From Deltaproteobacteria bacterium (GTDB lineage Bacteria > Desulfobacterota > Binatia > HRBIN30 > JACQVA1): a DNA stretch of 46,580 nucleotides. Where the stretch lies: the NCBI GenBank assembly GCA_016210005.1, contig JACQVA010000013.1:1-46580 (forward strand), written 5' to 3'. The notes under the pieces were generated by a model that worked only from the letters and a program-made list of their open reading frames with translations, had not been told where the DNA came from and did no database searches. Below, piece by piece: positions 41,778 to 46,580 of this stretch. Positions within the stretch are counted from its first letter, which is position 1; each line of letters starts with the position of its first letter. The position numbers and the translations under genes were made by a program.

Positions 41778-44700
41778 GTGGAGCCCACAGAGCTGAGTCT
41801 GACACGCCAATACCGACCGCGGCCCCACTGGCGGTTGTGCGGCCTCGCGCTCGTCGCCGGTGCAGTGCTCTTCTGCACGGCCGCCGGCGCTACCACTCGC
41901 GACTTCGACCGTTTCAATGGCTTCGAGGGCGGGGACGCCGGCGACTACGCCCCCGGCGGCGGCGCTCCCACCGGCGACCCGACCAGGCACAGCGGCTCGT
42001 ACGGGCTGCTCACAACTGCCACCTCGGGAGCGAGTGAGTACGTCGCTGCCACCCTTTCCGCCAGTGCCACGATCGTGACCGACGGGATCTGGGCTTGTAT
42101 TCGGGAGAACAACGCCGCCAACACTCGGCGCATCCGCAGCTGGCTCGGCGCGGGCGGCACAGTCGCCGAGCTGGTCCTGCGCCCGGACAACACAGTGGAG
42201 TTGCGCGTCGGCGGCAGCACGGTGAGTCTATCAGCCAGCGCGATCAGCGCCTGCCCCACGTTTACCCACCTCGAAGTGCGCTACCGGGCCATCGGCAGCG
42301 GCGGCGACGCGGTCCTGCGCCTTGACGGCATCAACCAGGGAAGCCTCGGCCCGCACTTCTCCAGCGCGGCGGTTGATACCACCCGCATCGGCTGTGACGG
42401 CAGTGAACCGGGAAGTGTCGCGCTGGTGTGGGACGATCATAGCATCGCGCGCACGGCCACCTTTCCCGGCGAATTGCAGATTGCCGGCTTGGCCCCTACC
42501 ACTGCCGGCGAGAGCAATTGGGCACTGAGCGGATGCGCAGCCGCGGTGGAGTGTGTCAATCAGCGGCCGCCGGACGCCGGCACGACCGTGGTGTCATCGG
42601 CCAGCTCTTTGGCGCGGGAGTCGTTCTGCCATTATCCCGCCACCTTGACCGGCATTTTTGGTCAGATTCTCGGAGTGAAGACGTTTGTCGTCGCTGCCGC
42701 TCCAGCGGGGCCAGCTACACTAGATATGCGCGTGGGTCCGAATGCGGCCAACTGCGGCGGCAGCGGCGGGCTGGAATCGCTGCCCCGCTCGCTGCCACTG
42801 ACACAGCCGGGTTTTCTCGGCTATGCCCGCATCGACTTGGGCAATCCGGCAGGGGGCGACTGGAGCCCTGAAGCGATTGATACGCTGCAAGCCGGGTTCA
42901 CGTATACCGGCGCCGGCAACCCGGTGTTGATCACCCAGGTGTGGCGTGAGATCGCCTTCGATACCACCGGCTTTCCCTCCCCCACCCCCACAGCCACGCC
43001 GACTTTGACGCCGACCGTGACACCCACCTTCACCAGGACACCGACACCGACGCCCACCTTCACGCCCACCGCAACCCCATCGCTGACCCCGACACCGACC
43101 GACACCCCGACGGCCACGCCCACCATAACCCCGACCTCGACGCCGACAAGCACGCCCACCGACACTGCCACTTCAACCGCAACACCAACAGTGACGCCAA
43201 CGCTCACTGCCACCGCAACGCCGACGCTGACGCCGACACCGACCCACACGCCCACAGAGACCGCGACCGCCTCACCCAGCGTGACCGCGACGCCGACCGA
43301 TACCCCGACGTTGACCGCCACAGCAACGCCGACGCCGACGGAGACCCCGACCGCCACTTTCACCGCCAGCGCGACTCCGAGCGACACCCCGACGCCCACG
43401 GACACCCCGACGCCGACTTTCAGCCGCACCGTAACGCCGACGCCGACAGCTACCCCAACTGCGCCGCCCCTACGGCTGATCGATCGGATGAACGGTTTCG
43501 AGAGTGGTTGGCTCGGCGACTATACCGGCAACGCCACGGCCGTCGCCACGCCCCGCAGCGGCCAGTACGCCTTGCTGACCTCGGTCGGCATATCTTCGAC
43601 CAATAACGCCAGCATCAGCCTGAGTGCGCCGGCGGCGGTCTTCAGCGACGGCATCTATGCCTGCCGCGCTTCGACCGCCTTGGGATCGGCCAGCCCGCGC
43701 CGGATTCGCGCCTGGATGAGCGGCGGGGTAGCCGTGGTCGAGCTACTGCTCAACAGCAACTGGGCAGTCACCCTGCAAGTTGCGGGCGCCCCGGTCGGCA
43801 GCTCGTCCCTGCCGCTGTCACCTTGTCCGATCTTCACTCACTACGAGGTGCAGTACTTCGCCGCCGCGGCCGGCGGCACCGCGGAACTGCGCATCAACGG
43901 CCTACCGCTGGTCGCTGGCAGCCACTTGGCGACGGCATCCGTGAGCAGCACGGTCATCGGTGCCGACGTCGTCAGTTCGAACGATTTGCGCTTGGTCTGG
44001 GACGATCACACCATCTCACGCAGTGACGTCTGGCCGGCGAACGTGCGCATCCTCGGCGCCATGGCCTCTGCCGACGGCACCTATGTTCAGTGGGCGCCGG
44101 GCAACACCAGCTGCGGCACCGGTGGTGACTTCACTTGCGTCAACAGCCGTCCCCCCAGCCCGCCCGGTGTGCAAACCAACCACGCCAACTTCCGCACCTC
44201 CTTCTGTCATGAGGCGATCGTACCGCTCGGCTTCGTCGGACGTATACTGGCCACCAAGATGCTGGTGGCCGGCTGGGAATCAGCCGATGAGCCGAATACC
44301 GACACCGGGCTGTTTTGGCGAACCGACTCGGCCAACTGCGGCGGTAACGGCGGCAGCGATTCCGCCGAGGTCATGGTCGATTTCTCGGCCACGCAAAAAG
44401 GCTTCGCTCGCTTGGATCAGCTGGACCCGATCACGCTCCAGCCCTGGACGGTGTTCGGGCTCGATACCGCCGAGCTCGCCATCCGCCACTCCTCTGGCTC
44501 ACGACAAACCGCCGTGACACAGGTACTAGTGGAATTCGCCTTTGATCCCACCGATCTCCCAACCCCGACACCTACCGTGACCGACACCGCCACGCCGACC
44601 CCCACCCCCACACTGACCCTGACCTTCACGCCCACCCAGACTCCGCTACCAACTGCCACGGCCACCGACACCCCAACCTTCACCAGCACGCCAACGCACA

Positions 44701-46235
44701 CATACACCGCGACGCACACCGCCAGCTACACGCCGACCCGCACCGCAACACCCACGCCGACCCCCACCCTCACTGCCACCGCCACAGCAACTGTGACCAA
44801 CACCGCTACAGCGACGGCCACCGCCAGCGCCAGCCGCACCCCAACCAACACCTCGACCTTCACGCGAACAGCCACTGCAACACGCACTCCGACCGGCAGC
44901 CTGCCACCCACTTTCACCCCCACGCTCTCGCCGACGGTGACGCGCACCTTCACTCCGTCCGCCACGCCCTCGACAACGCCAACACCCACCCGGACCGGCA
45001 CTCCCACTATCAGCCCGACCGCGACCTCGACCGCGACACCGACACAGACCGCAACCAGTTCGCCGACTCCCCCGCCCCCACCCACGGCTTCGTTCACCGC
45101 CAGCTACACCGTTACCGCCGCTCCGACTGATACGCCCAGCCCTTCTCCAACGGCCTCCGCCACCGATTCGCCAACCGCGACGTTCACGCCGACGATCACT
45201 GGCACCCCACCGACGGCCACGCCGACGCCGAAGCCGCGTGCCGATTTCATCCTGCCCCAAGGTGCCGCCAACGGAGAGAACCAAGTACCGTGCACCACCT
45301 CGCAGTCGCTGGCGCTCTTCTTCACCTCGTACAGCCCGGGGTTGAACACCCTACCATCGCGCTCGCCTGCCACCTTGCAGCAGCAGTACAAGACGCTGTA
45401 CCTGGCCCCGGGCCAATCGCAGGGCGACTACGACCTGTTGCGCGCAATGTCACAGCCCGGCGGCTTTATCGAGCAGTTCGTGTCCTTCGGCGGCGTGGCC
45501 GTCATTCACGCCGCCAATGACCCGGACACGGACGGCGAGCAAATTGCCATCGCCCCCGCTGGCGTCGGCTTCCTGCCCACCACGGGGCACGACCAACAAA
45601 CGATTGTTGCCGCCAGTCACCCCTACCTCACCGGCACTGGTTACGGCGGCGAACCCCTCGGCGCGGCTGACTTCCAGGGTTGGAGCACCACCGACAACGG
45701 GGTACTAATCAACATCCCGCCCGACGCCACCACGGTGCTTCGCAACGCCGACGGCCCAACCTGGATCGAGTATATTCGCGGCGAAGGCCGCGTGATCGTC
45801 AGCACCTTAGCTTACTGTTGGGAAGGGCGGCCCAACTCCGACGGCGCGGCCTTGCGTAACCTCCTCAAGTACAGCCGGTTCTTCGCCGGCAAGGCACAAA
45901 CGCCGGCGCCAACGGTGACCATAACCTTGACGCCAACCGCCACGGCATCACCGACCGTAACCCAGACGCGCCCGAGCGCCACTCCCAGCGTTACCCGTAC
46001 GCCGACACCGAGCGCGACCAGTGGACCACGCTCGCCGACCCCGACCTTCAGCGCAACACCAACGCCGACACCGCTGCGCGGCGATTTCACCGGCGATGGC
46101 CGGATTGCCCAAGACGACCTCGACCTACTGCTCGACGCGATCTTCAACGACCCTGAGTTTGCCGCACTTGACCTTACCGGGGACGGCCGTGTCAGCGCCG
46201 CGGACGTGACCGCCCTGCTCGCTCTAATCCCGTAG
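41778..46235 (+). CDS. Large secreted modular protein (LamG-like modules, Thr-Pro linkers, dockerin-like end)
   Basis: From GTG 41778 the product has 1,486 residues. A signal peptide ([20 protein letters not shown]) is followed by module 1 (about 41-398) and module 2 (about 565-925). These are homologous; both have a jelly-roll character, VWDDHSIAR or VWDDHTISR, and a Cys-rich ANCGGSGG or ANCGGNGG block. Thr-Pro-rich linkers follow each. A ThuA/glutamine-amidotransferase-like domain comes next (about 1154-1372, with [20 protein letters not shown]). The end is two Ca-binding loops ([12 protein letters not shown] and [12 protein letters not shown]), dockerin-like. It is exported, and may be a surface or matrix protein. 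Confidence 0.82.
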   Translation: MEPTELSLTRQYRPRPHWRLCGLALVAGAVLFCTAAGATTRDFDRFNGFEGGDAGDYAPGGGAPTGDPTRHSGSYGLLTTATSGASEYVAATLSASATIVTDGIWACIRENNAANTRRIRSWLGAGGTVAELVLRPDNTVELRVGGSTVSLSASAISACPTFTHLEVRYRAIGSGGDAVLRLDGINQGSLGPHFSSAAVDTTRIGCDGSEPGSVALVWDDHSIARTATFPGELQIAGLAPTTAGESNWALSGCAAAVECVNQRPPDAGTTVVSSASSLARESFCHYPATLTGIFGQILGVKTFVVAAAPAGPATLDMRVGPNAANCGGSGGLESLPRSLPLTQPGFLGYARIDLGNPAGGDWSPEAIDTLQAGFTYTGAGNPVLITQVWREIAFDTTGFPSPTPTATPTLTPTVTPTFTRTPTPTPTFTPTATPSLTPTPTDTPTATPTITPTSTPTSTPTDTATSTATPTVTPTLTATATPTLTPTPTHTPTETATASPSVTATPTDTPTLTATATPTPTETPTATFTASATPSDTPTPTDTPTPTFSRTVTPTPTATPTAPPLRLIDRMNGFESGWLGDYTGNATAVATPRSGQYALLTSVGISSTNNASISLSAPAAVFSDGIYACRASTALGSASPRRIRAWMSGGVAVVELLLNSNWAVTLQVAGAPVGSSSLPLSPCPIFTHYEVQYFAAAAGGTAELRINGLPLVAGSHLATASVSSTVIGADVVSSNDLRLVWDDHTISRSDVWPANVRILGAMASADGTYVQWAPGNTSCGTGGDFTCVNSRPPSPPGVQTNHANFRTSFCHEAIVPLGFVGRILATKMLVAGWESADEPNTDTGLFWRTDSANCGGNGGSDSAEVMVDFSATQKGFARLDQLDPITLQPWTVFGLDTAELAIRHSSGSRQTAVTQVLVEFAFDPTDLPTPTPTVTDTATPTPTPTLTLTFTPTQTPLPTATATDTPTFTSTPTHTYTATHTASYTPTRTATPTPTPTLTATATATVTNTATATATASASRTPTNTSTFTRTATATRTPTGSLPPTFTPTLSPTVTRTFTPSATPSTTPTPTRTGTPTISPTATSTATPTQTATSSPTPPPPPTASFTASYTVTAAPTDTPSPSPTASATDSPTATFTPTITGTPPTATPTPKPRADFILPQGAANGENQVPCTTSQSLALFFTSYSPGLNTLPSRSPATLQQQYKTLYLAPGQSQGDYDLLRAMSQPGGFIEQFVSFGGVAVIHAANDPDTDGEQIAIAPAGVGFLPTTGHDQQTIVAASHPYLTGTGYGGEPLGAADFQGWSTTDNGVLINIPPDATTVLRNADGPTWIEYIRGEGRVIVSTLAYCWEGRPNSDGAALRNLLKYSRFFAGKAQTPAPTVTITLTPTATASPTVTQTRPSATPSVTRTPTPSATSGPRSPTPTFSATPTPTPLRGDFTGDGRIAQDDLDLLLDAIFNDPEFAALDLTGDGRVSAADVTALLALIP
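42980..43467 (+). repeat. Thr-Pro linker 1, simple-sequence coding repeat
   Basis: About 160 codons of near-tandem ACN-CCN repeats encoding TPTPTPT, with Ala, Ser, Asp and Glu between. Codon usage varies within the repeats, so protein composition rather than DNA slippage alone seems to be kept. Confidence 0.8.
44560..45237 (+). repeat. Thr-Pro linker 2, simple-sequence coding repeat
   Basis: About 225 codons of the same Thr-Pro type between module 2 and the ThuA-like domain. It is more Thr- and Ala-rich than linker 1 ([15 protein letters not shown]). Confidence 0.8.
45898..46075 (+). repeat. Thr-Pro linker 3
   Basis: About 60 codons of Thr-Pro-Ser repeat between the ThuA-like domain and the C-terminal Ca-binding loops. 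Confidence 0.75.
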
Positions 46236-46247
46236 CCCCGGTACTGC

Positions 46248-46264
46248 CGCCCCCGGCGGGGGCG
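46248..46264 (+). terminator. GC-rich hairpin after the modular protein gene
   Basis: CGCCCCC (46248-46254), GGC, GGGGGCG (46258-46264) form a 7-bp stem 12 bp after the stop codon. No T tract follows. Confidence 0.5.
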
Positions 46265-46285
46265 CACCACAAGCCAAATTCCCGG

Positions 46286-46315
46286 TTGACAGGTCGAACT
46301 CGGCACGTGGATACT
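46286..46315 (+). promoter_or_regulatory. Sigma-70-like promoter
   Basis: TTGACA (46286-46291) is a consensus -35 box, followed after 18 bp by GATACT (46310-46315). It would drive transcription rightward, toward the gene that begins at 46558. The 46236-46557 stretch otherwise holds no gene I can support. Confidence 0.45.
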
Positions 46316-46480
46316 GGGGGCGTGTTGCAACCATGGGCACCAAACCGCCGAGCGTTACGCGCCGCTAGCGCAGGCGGGCTGTCACGACCGCCCTTGGGTG
46401 CGGTTGGCCGAGTGCCGCCGGACCGCTTCGCAAGCCGCCGTTTCTTCCGGCTTGTCGCTCACTTAGTACCGCAATTCGTA

Positions 46481-46496
46481 AATACGATGACGTATT
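46481..46496. promoter_or_regulatory. Inverted repeat in an AT-rich pocket
   Basis: AATACG (46481-46486), ATGA, CGTATT (46491-46496) form a dyad in an AT-rich patch about 60 bp before the next start codon. It may be an operator or the terminal region of a mobile element. Confidence 0.3.
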
Positions 46497-46557
46497 ATCT
46501 TGTGGGAATTCCCCGGGTGCCGTGCTACCGTCTCCGCCAGCGGTGGAGGCGGTGCGG

Positions 46558-46580
46558 ATGCCCAGAAAAAGCCCATTCGA
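46558..46580 (+). CDS. Start of a further gene (cut by window end)
   Basis: ATG 46558, with GGAGG 9 bp upstream, opens MPRKSPF before the window ends. From memory, some IS630-family transposases begin similarly, but seven residues are too few to assign a family. Confidence 0.35.

Noticed and set aside
42821-45097. Minus-strand frames rich in Val-Gly (VGVGVSVGV) under the Thr-Pro linkers
   Set aside because: They are the complement of the ACN-CCN linker codons. The plus frame is one continuous exported protein with modules on both sides of each linker.

Overview
The window is GC-rich bacterial chromosome. Gene content suggests a soil or sediment deltaproteobacterium-like lineage: an ethylmalonyl-CoA mutase and methylsuccinyl-CoA dehydrogenase pair, wax-ester synthase, PKD-domain lipoproteins, and a large secreted protein with Thr-Pro linkers. 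Candidatus Binatota or a relative is my guess from gene style, not something proven here.

Bases 1 to about 14,500 are accessory DNA. A tRNA-Leu(UAA) gene is split in two. Its 5' half is at 569-607 and its 3' half at 14119-14164. The two join into a perfectly paired 85-nt tRNA at a 10-base core, GGACTTAAAA, in the anticodon loop. The 13.5 kb between the halves is therefore a site-specific insertion. At its left edge the island carries its own tRNA-Leu(UAA) (660-983), interrupted after U34 by a 238-nt group I intron of the cyanobacterial tRNA-Leu type. Its cargo is a chromate-resistance cluster: chrB, a Tat-exported superoxide dismutase, a secreted LamG-like protein, chrA, a beta-propeller protein, an outer-membrane-like protein, and a binding-protein-dependent ABC importer. 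Two copies of a DMT transporter with a His-rich tail flank the cluster. An AbiEi/AbiEii pair follows. Its toxin gene has an internal deletion and is also interrupted by a 630-bp element with terminal inverted repeats and a 9-bp target duplication, whose only gene encodes a GxxExxY (PD-(D/E)XK-like) protein. An integrase remnant abuts the tRNA 3' half.

Bases 14,500 to 46,580 look like ordinary chromosome. On the plus strand are a molybdopterin oxidoreductase, an L,D-transpeptidase, two PKD lipoproteins, tRNA-Gly, a lytic transglycosylase, pgsA, a small membrane protein and an ArnT-like glycosyltransferase. tRNA-Cys is on the minus strand. Two minus-strand runs carry acyl-CoA metabolism: GST, alcohol dehydrogenase and enoyl-CoA hydratase (23.1-25.7 kb), then nadB, ecm, mcd and a WS/DGAT acyltransferase (26.6-33.6 kb). 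Another minus-strand run is hisS, aspS, a lipoprotein gene and rfbD. The window ends with a 1,486-residue secreted modular protein (two LamG-like modules, Thr-Pro linkers, a ThuA-like domain and dockerin-like Ca-binding loops) and the first codons of a further gene.
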